Shown: positions 15,848 to 26,600 of the stretch, piece after piece
How the letters are laid out: every line of letters starts with the position of its first letter
How positions within the stretch are numbered: position 1 is the stretch's first letter
DNA from: CAVTRI01 sp963737075
GTDB taxonomy: Bacteria; Actinomycetota; Acidimicrobiia; Acidimicrobiales; Palsa-688
Direction of reading: 5' to 3'
Length of the DNA stretch: 64,000 bases
Assembly: GCA_963737075.1 (NCBI GenBank)
Contig: CAVTRI010000001.1
Span: forward strand, 1,240,001-1,304,000
Notes under the pieces: generated by a model
What the model was told of the DNA's origin: nothing
What the model saw: only the letters and a program-made list of their open reading frames with translations
The model's database searches: none
Position numbers and translations under genes: made by a program

Positions 15848-16642
15848 TCAGCGACCCACGAAGTTGGGGGTCCGGCGCTCGGCCATGGCCTTGACGCCCT
15901 CCGCGAAGTCCGCAGTGCGGCGGAGCTTTTCCTGCTCGGCATCTTCTCGGTCGGTGGCCTTGGCGACCGCCTCGGCGAGGTGACCGCGCATGGTCTGGCG
16001 GATGGCGCGTATCGCCAACGGGCCGGACGTCGCGATGTCCGCCGCCAGCTCTCGGGCCGCCGTCCGCACCGACGCCTGCGCCACCAGGCGGTCGGCGAGG
16101 CCGATGCGGGCCGCGTCCTCGCCGCCGATGCGCCGCCCGGTGTAGAGCAGATCGAGCGCCGCTTGCTGGCCGGTGATGCCTGGGAGGGTGACGGTGAGGC
16201 CGAATCCGTGATGGAAGCCCAACCGGGCGAAGTTGGCCGCGAACCTGGCCTCCGCACAAGAGACCCGAAAATCGGCAGAGCAGGCCAGTCCCAGGCCGCC
16301 GCCGACGGCCGCGCCCTGCACGGCGGCCACCACAGGCGTTTCCGCCGAGAACAACCGGACCGCCTCCCGGTACAAGCTCACCGTCTGACCGGATTCCAGC
16401 CGTTGAGCGTTGCTGGTGCCGGAGAGATCGGCGCCGGCGCAGAAGTGCTTGCCCTCCGCGCACAGCACGATCGCTCGGGCCGACGGGTCGCCGTCGACTG
16501 CCTCGTACGCCTGCGCGAGGGAGCGGATGAGCGCCACGTCGAAGTAGTTGTCCGGCGGGCGGTGGATCTCCACCTCGGCTACGTGATCTTCCCCGACGCT
16601 GACCGTCACGTCCCCGAACGTCTCGTTCTTCAACTGGCTCAT
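15848..16642 (-). CDS. Enoyl-CoA hydratase/isomerase family protein
   Basis: 264-residue crotonase. Oxyanion-hole segments are GKHFCAGADLSGT near residue 63 and QGAAVGGGLGLACSADFRV near residue 109. The acidic residues usual for hydration (Glu in GLPE-type loops) are not obvious; FARLGFHHGFGLTVTLPG replaces them, so isomerase or hydrolase activity is possible. It lies 15 bp upstream of the Rrf2 gene on the same strand, so the two are likely co-transcribed, and it is divergent from the SCO6745-family gene. Confidence 0.85.
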   Translation of the reverse strand: MSQLKNETFGDVTVSVGEDHVAEVEIHRPPDNYFDVALIRSLAQAYEAVDGDPSARAIVLCAEGKHFCAGADLSGTSNAQRLESGQTVSLYREAVRLFSAETPVVAAVQGAAVGGGLGLACSADFRVSCAEARFAANFARLGFHHGFGLTVTLPGITGQQAALDLLYTGRRIGGEDAARIGLADRLVAQASVRTAARELAADIATSGPLAIRAIRQTMRGHLAEAVAKATDREDAEQEKLRRTADFAEGVKAMAERRTPNFVGR

Positions 16643-16693
16643 GGCCGCATCCTACGGGAGCCGGACCGCGGCCTCCCGGTACGCTCCAGCGTC

Positions 16694-17446
16694 ATGACTC
16701 CCACCGAGCTGATCGCCCGCGTCGCCCCGTCCGTCGCCGACTTGGGCTCCGCCTTCTATTTCACGCCGGAAACCGTCAAGGCCGGCAAAGCCGTCGGCCT
16801 GGACGGCTTTCGCCTCTATTTCCTCGGACGCGGCGGCGTGCTCGGCGACGTCGAGTGGCCCGTAGTGCTGAGCGCGTTCGGCTATTTCAAGCCGTCGCTC
16901 GTCGCCAAGATGTGGACCACCGGGCGGGAGCGCTATCCCGCGCGCGACGCCGCCCACCTGTACCTGGAGTGCTGTCGCGACCACGGCCGGGCCAGGTTCT
17001 CCGGGGTCGAGGGGCTTGGCGGGTTCTGCGAGGCTGCCGAAGCCGTGACGGTGGCTGCGCTCGACGACCCCGCGGCATTGCCGCTGTTCGCCGGGCTGGC
17101 CGCCATGGAACGCCCCGCGGATCTGCCCGGGCGCGCCATGCAGCTGGTCGCCACGTTGCGGGAGCTGCGCGGGTCGACCCACCTGGCCGCCGTGACCGCC
17201 TGCGGACTGCCGTCGCCACTCGCCCATCGCATCAAACGCCCTGACGACGTGGAGGCGTTCGGGTGGGCGCCGGGTGAGATCCCCGAGCCGACCGACGACG
17301 ATCGCCGCCGCTGGAGAGAGGCGGAGGCACTCACCGACCGGATGGTCACCCCGGCGTTCTCCGTGCTCGACGAGGAGCGCGCAGCGGCGATGGTGGCGGG
17401 ACTGGAAGGGATCGAGGCAGCGGCCGGTCAGGCCAGCTTGTCGTAA
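16694..17446 (+). CDS. SCO6745 family helical protein, function unknown
   Basis: 250 residues, entirely alpha-helical in appearance, starting IARVAPSVADLGSAFYF and containing FGYFKPSLVAKMW and HLAAVTACGLPSPLAH. These features match the actinobacterial SCO6745 family, sometimes described as having a helix-turn-helix-like fold. The family occurs widely in Streptomyces and Mycobacterium with no assigned role. ATG 16694 starts 52 bp from the divergent hydratase. Its stop overlaps the end of the small membrane gene on the other strand. Confidence 0.75.
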   Translation: MTPTELIARVAPSVADLGSAFYFTPETVKAGKAVGLDGFRLYFLGRGGVLGDVEWPVVLSAFGYFKPSLVAKMWTTGRERYPARDAAHLYLECCRDHGRARFSGVEGLGGFCEAAEAVTVAALDDPAALPLFAGLAAMERPADLPGRAMQLVATLRELRGSTHLAAVTACGLPSPLAHRIKRPDDVEAFGWAPGEIPEPTDDDRRRWREAEALTDRMVTPAFSVLDEERAAAMVAGLEGIEAAAGQASLS

Positions 17447-17595
17447 ACCCCGAGGCCGCCGAGGACGCCGGCCAGGACCAGCAGCAGGATCATGAGGACG
17501 GCGAAGACCAGGTCAGCCTTGCGCGTCCACAACCCATAGATTCCGATCATCTGGGAGAGCACCAGGAGCCCTCCGGCGGTGTAGATCAACGTCAC
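17428..17595 (-). CDS. Small two-helix membrane protein (55 residues)
   Basis: A short reading frame on the minus strand with GTG at 17595 and TGA at 17428-17430. The translation has two hydrophobic spans separated by a basic turn, LIYTAGGLLVLSQMIGIYGLW and then LVFAVLMILLLVLAGVLGGLG, and ends VYDKLA. In-frame stop codons immediately upstream (the nadD-like stop TAG) fix the start region. It begins 33 bp after that gene and overlaps the convergent SCO6745 gene by 19 bp. Such proteins are common and unnamed in actinobacteria; the hydrophobic pattern is the only support for it being real. Confidence 0.5.
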   Translation of the reverse strand: MTLIYTAGGLLVLSQMIGIYGLWTRKADLVFAVLMILLLVLAGVLGGLGVYDKLA

Positions 17596-17628
17596 GCGGG
17601 GGACGGGACCGGCAGCATCCGCAGGAGG

Positions 17629-18219
17629 CTAGTGGTCCGGCCCCCGCGATACACGTCTTGTCGCCCGGTAGCGGGAAGGGTCGGACCAGGCGCCAGTCTC
17701 CTCGTCGAAGCGAGCGGCTTCGGGCAGCATCCAGTCCATCCGGCCCCCGCGCGCTTCCGTCGACGACACCGCGGCGTGGGCGGCTACGACGTCGAGGACC
17801 TGCAGCCGTGGCGGCTCTGGTTCCGGAAGGGGAAAGGGCGGCCGGGGCGCGACGAGCACCCGGGGCAGCCTGCGGACGGCGTCGTCGCGAGCGCGGGGCG
17901 ACTCGTACCACGAGTCGTCAACGATCTGGGCCCACTTGTCGGCCCCGACGACCAGGGCGTCGTAACCGGCTGCCACGTCGGCCAGGAGCTGGGCGTCGGT
18001 CAATCGGACAGCGAGCCACGGTCGTTTCGCAGCGACCGAGCGCAGCACTTCGAGCCGGTCGGCGAGCGACGGCACCTCCACCTCAGGCTTGCCGAGCGGC
18101 CGCCGAGACACGATCCAGTGGACGCGGTCCAGTAGCAACGCCTGTCGAGCGGCCTCGGCGATCGCCAGGTGGGCGACCGTCGGCGGGTTGAACGACCCCG
18201 GATAGGCGCCGGCGCCCAC
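17629..18219 (-). CDS. Nicotinate-nucleotide adenylyltransferase-like nucleotidyltransferase
   Basis: 196 residues of the HIGH-superfamily nucleotidyltransferase fold. The nucleotide motif GSFNPPTVAHLAIAE is at residue 8 and the C-terminal SSTEARGG corresponds to the ISSTxIR motif of NadD, which makes NaAD from NaMN and ATP. Departures from the classic GxFDPxHxGH (Thr-Val-Ala-His here) mean it may be a NadD paralogue rather than the main enzyme. GTG 18219 follows the glycosylase stop by 4 bp, so the two genes are in one operon. Confidence 0.75.
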   Translation of the reverse strand: MGAGAYPGSFNPPTVAHLAIAEAARQALLLDRVHWIVSRRPLGKPEVEVPSLADRLEVLRSVAAKRPWLAVRLTDAQLLADVAAGYDALVVGADKWAQIVDDSWYESPRARDDAVRRLPRVLVAPRPPFPLPEPEPPRLQVLDVVAAHAAVSSTEARGGRMDWMLPEAARFDEETGAWSDPSRYRATRRVSRGPDH

Positions 18220-18223
18220 GGCA

Positions 18224-18865
18224 TCAGCCTGTCAACGCGCTTTCGGCGGCTCCGGCATATGTTTCGGCCGCCCGCCAGCAGTACCAGGCAACGACCGACC
18301 GGTAGGGCCGGTAGGGGTCGCCGAGCGGCTCCAGCTGCTTGGGCGTGGGGGTCGGCACCTTCCACGCCAGGCCGTAACCCTTGCGTACCCCCAGGTCTCC
18401 GGTCGGCCACACGTCGAGCCGGCGAAGCTGAAACATGAGGAACATCTCCGCTGACCACCGCCCGATGCCCCGAACGCTGGAGAGCCGAACGATGACCTCC
18501 TCGTCGGACTCCCGGGCGAGGCCGGGAGGGTCGAGCACGACCGTGCCGTCGACCACCTTGGCGGCCAGATCCCGCAACGACGCCATCTTGTTGGCCGACA
18601 GCCCGGCCGCCCGGAGCACGTCGTCGGTCGCGCCGAGCACCGCCGCCGGGGCCACCTCCCCGTCGAGGGCGGCAATGAGGCGGCCGTGGATGGCTCTTGC
18701 GGCGGCGCCGGCGAGTTGCTGGTAGACGATGGCTCGTACGAGCGCGCCGAAATGGCTCTCCAGCGGCGGACGGAACTCGGGCAGGCCCACCTTGGCGACC
18801 AGGTCGGCCAAGACAGGGTCGCGGGCGGCCAGCTTTTTGGCGGCGGCAGCGTGGGAGACGGGCAC
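18224..18865 (-). CDS. DNA-3-methyladenine glycosylase II-like (HhH-GPD)
   Basis: 213-residue HhH-GPD glycosylase that removes alkylated bases. The helix-hairpin-helix is LSSVRGIGRWSAEMFLMF and the following DVWPTGDLGVRKGYGL holds the catalytic Asp (GD). The N-terminal AlkA domain is absent, so it is the short form (like Mag1/AlkA core). GTG 18865 is the first start after the ahcY stop at 18886; longer frames read antisense. Operon with the nadD-like gene. Confidence 0.88.
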   Translation of the reverse strand: MPVSHAAAAKKLAARDPVLADLVAKVGLPEFRPPLESHFGALVRAIVYQQLAGAAARAIHGRLIAALDGEVAPAAVLGATDDVLRAAGLSANKMASLRDLAAKVVDGTVVLDPPGLARESDEEVIVRLSSVRGIGRWSAEMFLMFQLRRLDVWPTGDLGVRKGYGLAWKVPTPTPKQLEPLGDPYRPYRSVVAWYCWRAAETYAGAAESALTG

Positions 18866-18885
18866 GGCTGCGGAGGCTACCGGCC

Positions 18886-20337
<1,452 letters not shown>

Positions 20338-20489
20338 GGGCGGCGCTCCTTTTCGACGGGTGGCACAGCGGGCCAGATCGGCGCGGGCACGCGTTCGGGG
20401 CGTGTGCGTTCGACCTGCGCGGCTGGGGCCCTCTGGCCCTTCCCGTCTGGTCAGCCAGTTGCCCAGTGTACACGTTAGGGTGCGCCGCC

Positions 20490-21209
20490 ATGACGACCGA
20501 GGCTGTCCCGTCTCGCATCCTGGTTGTCACCGCACATCCCGACGACGTCGACTTCGGGGCGGCCGGGTCGGTCGCGTCGTGGACGGCGAGCGGAGCCGAG
20601 GTCGTGTACTGCGTGGTGACCGATGGCGACGCAGGTGGCTTCGACCCGGCTGTTGACCGGGTCAAGATTCCCGCCATCCGCAGAGCGGAACAGACCGCCG
20701 CCGCGGCGGCAGTCGGCGTCGAAGAACTGCACTGGCTCGGCTACCCCGACGGCCGGGTCGAGGTCTCGCTGGGCTTGCGGCGGGATATCGCACGCGTGAT
20801 CCGGCGGGTCCGTCCGGACCGGGTGGTCTGCCCGAGCCCAGAGCGGATGTGGGAGCGCATCTTCGCCAGCCATCCGGACCATCTGGCCGTCGGCGAGGCA
20901 ACGATGTGCGCCGTCTACCCCGACGCCCGCAACCCGTTCGCGTGGCCCGAACTGGCCGAGGAGGGGTTGGACCCGCATACGGTGCCCGAAGTGTGGATGA
21001 TGGCGGCGGGCGCCGCGAACGTTTGGGTCGATGTCACCGAGACCTTTCCGCGCAAGGTGGCGGCGCTGCGAGCGCATGTCAGCCAGGAGACAGACCGCGA
21101 CGGTCAACTGGAGAGCCGCATACGGGGCTGGTTGGAAGCGAACGCGGCCAGTGCAGGGCTGCCAGACGGGCGGCTCGCAGAAGGGTTCCGCCGGGTAGTG
21201 ACCGGCTAG
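20490..21209 (+). CDS. LmbE/PIG-L family deacetylase, second copy
   Basis: 239 residues of the shorter LmbE type. Zinc motif AHPDDVDFG at residue 15 and SHPDHLAVGEA near residue 131. It lacks the Mca/MshB insertion, so it is likely a BshB- or general N-acetyl hydrolase, not part of mycothiol synthesis. The TAG stop (21207-21209) is the last three bases of the CTAG that begins the 111-bp MITE-like element, so the gene ends exactly at the insertion edge. Divergent from ahcY. Confidence 0.85.
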   Translation: MTTEAVPSRILVVTAHPDDVDFGAAGSVASWTASGAEVVYCVVTDGDAGGFDPAVDRVKIPAIRRAEQTAAAAAVGVEELHWLGYPDGRVEVSLGLRRDIARVIRRVRPDRVVCPSPERMWERIFASHPDHLAVGEATMCAVYPDARNPFAWPELAEEGLDPHTVPEVWMMAAGAANVWVDVTETFPRKVAALRAHVSQETDRDGQLESRIRGWLEANAASAGLPDGRLAEGFRRVVTG

Positions 21210-21316
21210 TGCCCCCTCCGGAAAGGTTGGCCTGCTTGTCGCTTCATAGTTTCACCTCTCAGCGTTGCCTCTTTGAATACCGACAAGCAGGCCAACCTTT
21301 TCTGCTTGGGCACTAG
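21206..21316. mobile_element. MITE-like 111-bp element, copy 1
   Basis: Bounded by CTAG at both ends, with terminal inverted repeats: TGCCC at the tips and a perfect 20-bp inner arm AAAGGTTGGCCTGCTTGTCG pairing with its complement at the other end. The 39-bp centre carries no gene. Copies 2 and 3 have the same 111-bp length; copy 3 is inverted. CTAG may be the duplicated target. Confidence 0.9.
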
Positions 21317-21339
21317 CTCAGGGGCGGCTCGCGGCGGCC

Positions 21340-22530
21340 CTAGCGGTCGGGGCGCTCGTTGAAGGGGCGGTCCTTGTCGACGCGTGGTTCGGGCGGCAAC
21401 CCGAGGACGCGCTCGCCGAGGATGTTGTGCTGAATCTCGTCGGTGCCACCGCGGATACCGAGGGACGGACTGACCAGAAATGTCGTCTGCCACTCGCTGG
21501 GATCGTCCATCCCGACGGTCGCCTCCGGGCCTTGGAGGCCGAGGCCCAACCCGCTGACCTGTTTCACCATGCGGTTGCTGCGCAGCTTCGCCAGCGACCC
21601 TTCCGGCCCGGGACCATCGCCGGGGGACCGGGTCGCCTGCGCCCGCAGTCCCGACCAGTGGTTGATCCGCGAAGCCGTGATGGCCCCCGCCAGCTGGTCG
21701 CGGCCCACGGACGGACCCGGCGGCAGACGGGCGGCCAACGAACGGATCTGTTCCTCCGACACGCCGAGGTCACCCGCGAGCGAGCCGCGCTCATGCGAGA
21801 GGCAGGTGATCGCCACCCGCCACCCCTCCCCGGGCGCCCCGATGCGATCCGTGTCAGGGATCTCGACCGCATCCAGGAAGACTTCGTTGAAATGGGTGTC
21901 GCCGTTCATCTGCACGAGGGGTCGAACGCTGACGCCGGGACTACGCATGTCCAGGCCGAACGCGATGATGCCGGCGTGCTTGGGCACGCTGAAATCGCTT
22001 CTCGCCAGCAGCAACCCCCACTGCGAGTAGTGCGCGCGGGACGTCCACACCTTCGAACCGCTGACTCGCCATACATCTCCGTCGCGTTCGGCTCGTGCCT
22101 TGAGGTTGGCCAGGTCTGAGCCGGCGTCGGGCTCGGAGAACATCTGACACCAGATGTCCTCACCGCTGCGTATGCGCGGGAGCCAGCGGGCCTTCTGCTC
22201 CGAAGTGGCGTGGGCAAGGATCGTCGGCCCGATCAGGCCCAATCCGACAAGGAACGGGTACATGTCGGGGGCTTCGAACTCTGCCAGCACTTCCGCGACG
22301 ACGTCCGCCTGGTCGCGGGGAAGGCCCATGCCCCCGTGCTCAACCGGCCAGGTGGGCACCGCCCATCCGCCGGAGGCGAGCACCGCCAGGTAGCGGCAGC
22401 CGGACTCGAAGTCGTCGCTCCCGGCCCCGAGCACGCGCGTCCGGGCATCGGGGGGCTTCCGGGGGAGGATCGCCGCAATCTGGCGGCGGACGTCGTCCCG
22501 TAGGCGGGCGAAGGTGTCGTCTTCGGTCAC
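21340..22530 (-). CDS. Acyl-CoA dehydrogenase
   Basis: 396-residue FAD enzyme. Signature CQMFSEPDAGSDLANL near residue 130, middle domain GSKVWTSRAHYSQWGLLLAR, and C-terminal GGTDEIQHNILGERVLGLP complete. Same general subgroup as the enzyme at 1255 (FadE-like, branched or steroid substrates in the family). It follows the MITE-like element and ends 24 bp from it. No partner dehydrogenase subunit is adjacent, though such enzymes can be heteromeric. Confidence 0.9.
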   Translation of the reverse strand: MTEDDTFARLRDDVRRQIAAILPRKPPDARTRVLGAGSDDFESGCRYLAVLASGGWAVPTWPVEHGGMGLPRDQADVVAEVLAEFEAPDMYPFLVGLGLIGPTILAHATSEQKARWLPRIRSGEDIWCQMFSEPDAGSDLANLKARAERDGDVWRVSGSKVWTSRAHYSQWGLLLARSDFSVPKHAGIIAFGLDMRSPGVSVRPLVQMNGDTHFNEVFLDAVEIPDTDRIGAPGEGWRVAITCLSHERGSLAGDLGVSEEQIRSLAARLPPGPSVGRDQLAGAITASRINHWSGLRAQATRSPGDGPGPEGSLAKLRSNRMVKQVSGLGLGLQGPEATVGMDDPSEWQTTFLVSPSLGIRGGTDEIQHNILGERVLGLPPEPRVDKDRPFNERPDR

Positions 22531-22540
22531 GATCGGGAAT

Positions 22541-23617
22541 CTACCGCCGCGGTCCCGCTGACCCGCTTTGCCCTGTCAACGTCGGGCGTCGCCCCATCGG
22601 GCGGGTGGGCTGCGCTGCCGCCGGGCAGCACCCGGGGCGGCACGGGCTGGGCCAGGGATCGCCGCCGAGTGCCAGGATCGGTGTCGCGGGATCGAGATGC
22701 TCGAGCACCAGCTCGCGGATCATGGCCACGAAACGGGCGTCCTGGGCGGGCGTGGCCGACCGCACGCAGGTCAGGCCCCGGTCCTGGGCTGCGGCGGCGG
22801 CGACAACATCGAGGTCGTAGACCACCTCCATGTGGTCGGACACAAAGCCGATAGGGGCGACCACGACGGCCCCGGTGACGGCCGGAAGGGCGGCGATGGC
22901 GTCGCTGACGTCTGGCTCGAGCCAGTCTTGCCCCGGCGGCCCGGAACGGCTTTGGAATACCAGTTGCCAGGTGGGATCGCCGGCGCGCACCGCGATCAGC
23001 TGGGCGGCTTGCCGCAACTGGGCTTCGTACGCCGACCAGGCGGCCATGGTGCTCGGCACGCTGTGGGCGCTGAACAGCACGGGTGCGTCGGGACCGGCCC
23101 GGGCCCGAGCGTCTCTGACCGCATCCGCCCACGGCTCGACGAAACCGGGGTGGTCGTAGTAGGGCCGCAGCTTGGTGAGGACCGGGGCGTCAGGCCCGAC
23201 GTCGCTCCTGGCTGCGGCCAGGTCATCGAGATATTGGCGGCAGCTGCTGTATGTCGAGAACGCCGCCGTGACCCACACGACGGCCCGGCGCACGCCGTCG
23301 TCGCGCATCTGCCCGACCGTGTCGGACAGCAGAGGATGCCAGTTGCGGTTGCCCCAATACACAGGCAGGTCGATGCCGTGGGTCTCCAGCTCGCCTCGCA
23401 GAGCGGCGACGAGCTCCCGGTTCTGGGCCTGGATGGGGCTCACCCCTCCGCGCTCGAGATAGCGCTCGGCGACCGCCTGCATCCTCTTGGGTGGCACCGG
23501 TCGGCCCCGCACCACGTTATAGAGAAACGGGAGGACGTCATCGGGGCCTTCCGGTCCACCGAACGACAGCACGAGCACGGCATCCACGGGCGCTCCCGTG
23601 TCGAGAGCCGGCACCAT
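22541..23617 (-). CDS. hemH: Coproporphyrin/protoporphyrin ferrochelatase
   Basis: 358-residue ferrochelatase inserting Fe2+ into the porphyrin. Visible: AVLVLSFGGPEGPDDVLPF at residue 13, WGNRNWHPLL, and the catalytic His in FSAHSVPSTMA near residue 181, then PIGFVSDHMEVVYDLD. Actinobacteria use the coproporphyrin route, so CpfC activity is likely. The C-terminal PCRPGCCPAA contains three closely spaced Cys, consistent with the [2Fe-2S] ligands of actinobacterial enzymes. Ends 10 bp from the acyl-CoA dehydrogenase start, same strand. Confidence 0.92.
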   Translation of the reverse strand: MVPALDTGAPVDAVLVLSFGGPEGPDDVLPFLYNVVRGRPVPPKRMQAVAERYLERGGVSPIQAQNRELVAALRGELETHGIDLPVYWGNRNWHPLLSDTVGQMRDDGVRRAVVWVTAAFSTYSSCRQYLDDLAAARSDVGPDAPVLTKLRPYYDHPGFVEPWADAVRDARARAGPDAPVLFSAHSVPSTMAAWSAYEAQLRQAAQLIAVRAGDPTWQLVFQSRSGPPGQDWLEPDVSDAIAALPAVTGAVVVAPIGFVSDHMEVVYDLDVVAAAAAQDRGLTCVRSATPAQDARFVAMIRELVLEHLDPATPILALGGDPWPSPCRPGCCPAAAQPTRPMGRRPTLTGQSGSAGPRR

Positions 23618-23649
23618 AAGGGCCGGCAGCCTACCGGCTGGGGCGCCGG

Positions 23650-26600
23650 GTGCAGACGGGGTCCGCCGTCACAGGGGTGGGTAGCGTTGCCGGAGTGTCT
23701 GGCGAGCGGGTTTTGGGCGAAAGAGCGGCGTCTGTCGAGCCGGCTCCCTGGACGGCTGTGGGGTCGGCCGGCTCCGGCCGCACGCGGTTGCTCGTCGACC
23801 GGGCCGTCGCGCTGGCTGCGAGCGGCGCACCTGATGTCACCGTGGTCTGCGCGTCTCCGGCGGCTGCCGGCCAGTTCCGGCAACGACTCATGGCCCGGGC
23901 GGCGCCAGGCGTCGAGGTAGTGACGTCGGCCGAATTGGCGTTACGCCTGGCGCGCCTCGGCGACCCGCGGCTTCGCCTTGCCCCTGGCTGGGCCCGCTCG
24001 GCGACGGTCGCTCGGCTGCTCGCCGACGACGGGCCGTCTTCCTGGCCGGTCCTCCGTAGGTGGTGCGAGCGCTCGGCGTTCGCGTCGGTGATCGGATCGG
24101 CGCTTGCCTTCAGGGGCCAGCTGGCGGCGACCGAGGACGAGCTGCTGGCGTGCGCCGAACGGGCGGGCAGCCGCGACCGCTGGCGGGAGGTTCTGGCCTT
24201 CGGGAGGAGAGTGGACGAGGACCTGGCCAGGCGGGGCTTGCTCGATCCGGCGGCCGTTTTCGAGCGGGCCTCCAGGGTGCTCGCTTCCACTGTCGTGCGA
24301 TCAGCGTTGACGGTCCTCGTGGACGATGCCGACCTCCAAGCCCCGGCTGTGGGCGCCCTGTTTAACCGGCTACCGCTGGACGGCGCGGCCGGTCGCGGCG
24401 ACCGGGGGCCGCCATGGTGGCGAGAGCGGATCGCGGCCGGTTCTGGACGTTTGCTGGAGGTTCGTCCACCCGCGCCGGAGGGACCCGATCGCCTGCTCGT
24501 GACCTGCGGCCACCAGGCGGTCGAGGGCGAAACGGTCGTGGCCGCCCTGCGCAGCGCGCGAGCCGAAGGCATTCCGTGGGCAGACATGGCCGTCGCGGTG
24601 ACGAGCGGGGACATGGCGGCGGGGGTGGCGGCCGCGCTCGATCGTCACGGGTTGCCCTGCGCGCCGCACCTCGGGCCGCCGGATCGCGAACCGGTGGCGG
24701 GAGCCGCCCTCGAACTGGTCGCCTGGGCCGGTAGCGGCGAGGGCGGCCGGCTGCCTTCCGGTCCGGCCTCCTTGCTCGGGCTGGACACCGCCGCCGCGAA
24801 CCGCCTGCGGTCGGCGGTCTCCGAGGCGCTCGGATGCGATCCTGACCGGGCCGACCCTGTCCACGTTGCGGACGCCTTGTGGCGCTTCGGGTTCTCCGTC
24901 CTCGCGGACCGGGCCGCTCCCGGCAGGGCCGCGCCTTGGAACGACCGGGCGCTCGACGTCGCAGTTGCCCTCTTGAGCGGGATGCGTCAACGCGCTGGTG
25001 CCGACTCGGGATGGATGATGGGGGAGGAGCGGGCCTGGTTGGCGCGGGACCTGGACGGGTCGGGCGGACCTCTGCGGAGCGTGCGACCGGCACCAGCAGG
25101 TGTGATGCTGATCCGGGTCGATGACCTCGGCGGTGCCCGCTGGTCGGTTGTCGTCCTGGCAGGTGCGGTCGAAGGCCGCCTCCCCCGCCGGACACCTGCG
25201 TCGTCCTTGCTGCCCTTGGACCTGCCCGACCGTCACCCGGTTGCTGAACGGGCGCGATTCGACGCCGCCGTCGACGCCGCCCGTCAGCGGGTTGTCGCGG
25301 TCGCCGCTACCGGCCCCGGGGTGCTCGTGAGCCGGTATGTCGCCGGCTGGGCCCGCGCCGAACCCGCACGTGTCGCGCCCATCGGATCCTCGAAGGCACA
25401 AGAGAAGCTTCGGAAAAACCACCTCCAAGCACCCCAGCTTTCGATCCGACATCGCACGCCGGGCGCGGTGCCGGTGTTCCCGTTGCGGCGCCTCGTGCTC
25501 TCGGCCAGCCAGTTGGCGACATACGAAAACTGTCCTCAGCGATACGCATATCAGTACCCGCTCGGCATACGGACCCGCCCGGGCGTGTGGGCAGACGTGG
25601 GCAGCATGGTCCACGCCGTGCTCGCGGAGTTCCATCGCGGCGGGGACCGTTCCTGGCTGGCCTTGGAAAGGTGCCTGCAGAACCAGTGGACGGACGGCAT
25701 CGCCCCCTTCGCCCCCCAGCGCGAGGAAATCCGTCGCGACACGACCGATCTCTTGCGCCGCTGGTGGGATCGGGAGTGGGCTCCCGTCACGAGTGGCGAC
25801 GACAGCGACCGCCGCCCGGCGCCGGACATCGTCGCCGTAGAGCATCCGTTTTCGATCGACATCGGCGAGCACACGGTCGTCGGCCGTATCGACCGCGTGG
25901 ACCGGGTGGAGGGTGGCTTGGCCGTGATCGACTACAAGACTGGCGCCCGGCTGCCCCCTGCTGGCGACGTCGTAGACGACCTGCAGCTGGCGCTCTACCA
26001 CTTGGCGGTCACCCGTGACCCGGAGCTGGCCGCGCTCGGCCCGCCGGTTGCCTTGCGCCTGCGCTACCTGCGGGCGGGGGTGGATTTCGACCAGCCGATC
26101 GGAGCCGACCACGCGGCGAGCACCGAGGCGCGGGTGCTCGCGGTGGCGGAACGCATCTTGGCGGAGGCGTTCGACCCGTCGCCGCTCGGAGACTGCGACA
26201 CCTGCCCGTTCCAGCGCCTGTGCGCCCTCCACCCGCCTGGGCGGCCAGTGGGCCCCGATCCCCAGATGCGCCCGCCCGAGCACCCGGGCGTGGTGGTTGC
26301 CCACAGGCGCCCAAAGGCCCGGACGGAGGTCACGCTGACCGACGAGCAGCGGGTCGCCGTCGACCATCCGCGCGCGCCGCTACGGATCGTGGCCGGCGCA
26401 GGCACGGGAAAGACCACCGTGATGGCGTCGCGAGTCGGGGCGCTCGTCGAACGGGGGCTCGCCGACGGCGAGCGGATCCTGGCGCTCACGTTCACTAACA
26501 AGGCGGTGGCGGAGTTGGCCGGACGCGTCCGCGACCTCGTTGGCCCCGACGCACCGGTGACCGTGTCGACATATCACGGGTTCTCCGGCGGCCTGGTGGC

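Noticed and set aside
20338..20489. Possible SAH riboswitch in the ahcY leader
   Set aside because: The leader has a good ribosome site, but the conserved SAH-aptamer blocks were not recognised in it.
26266..26268. Internal start for a separate AdnB-like protein
   Set aside because: An ATG is in frame at the linker, but it has no ribosome site and no stop precedes it.
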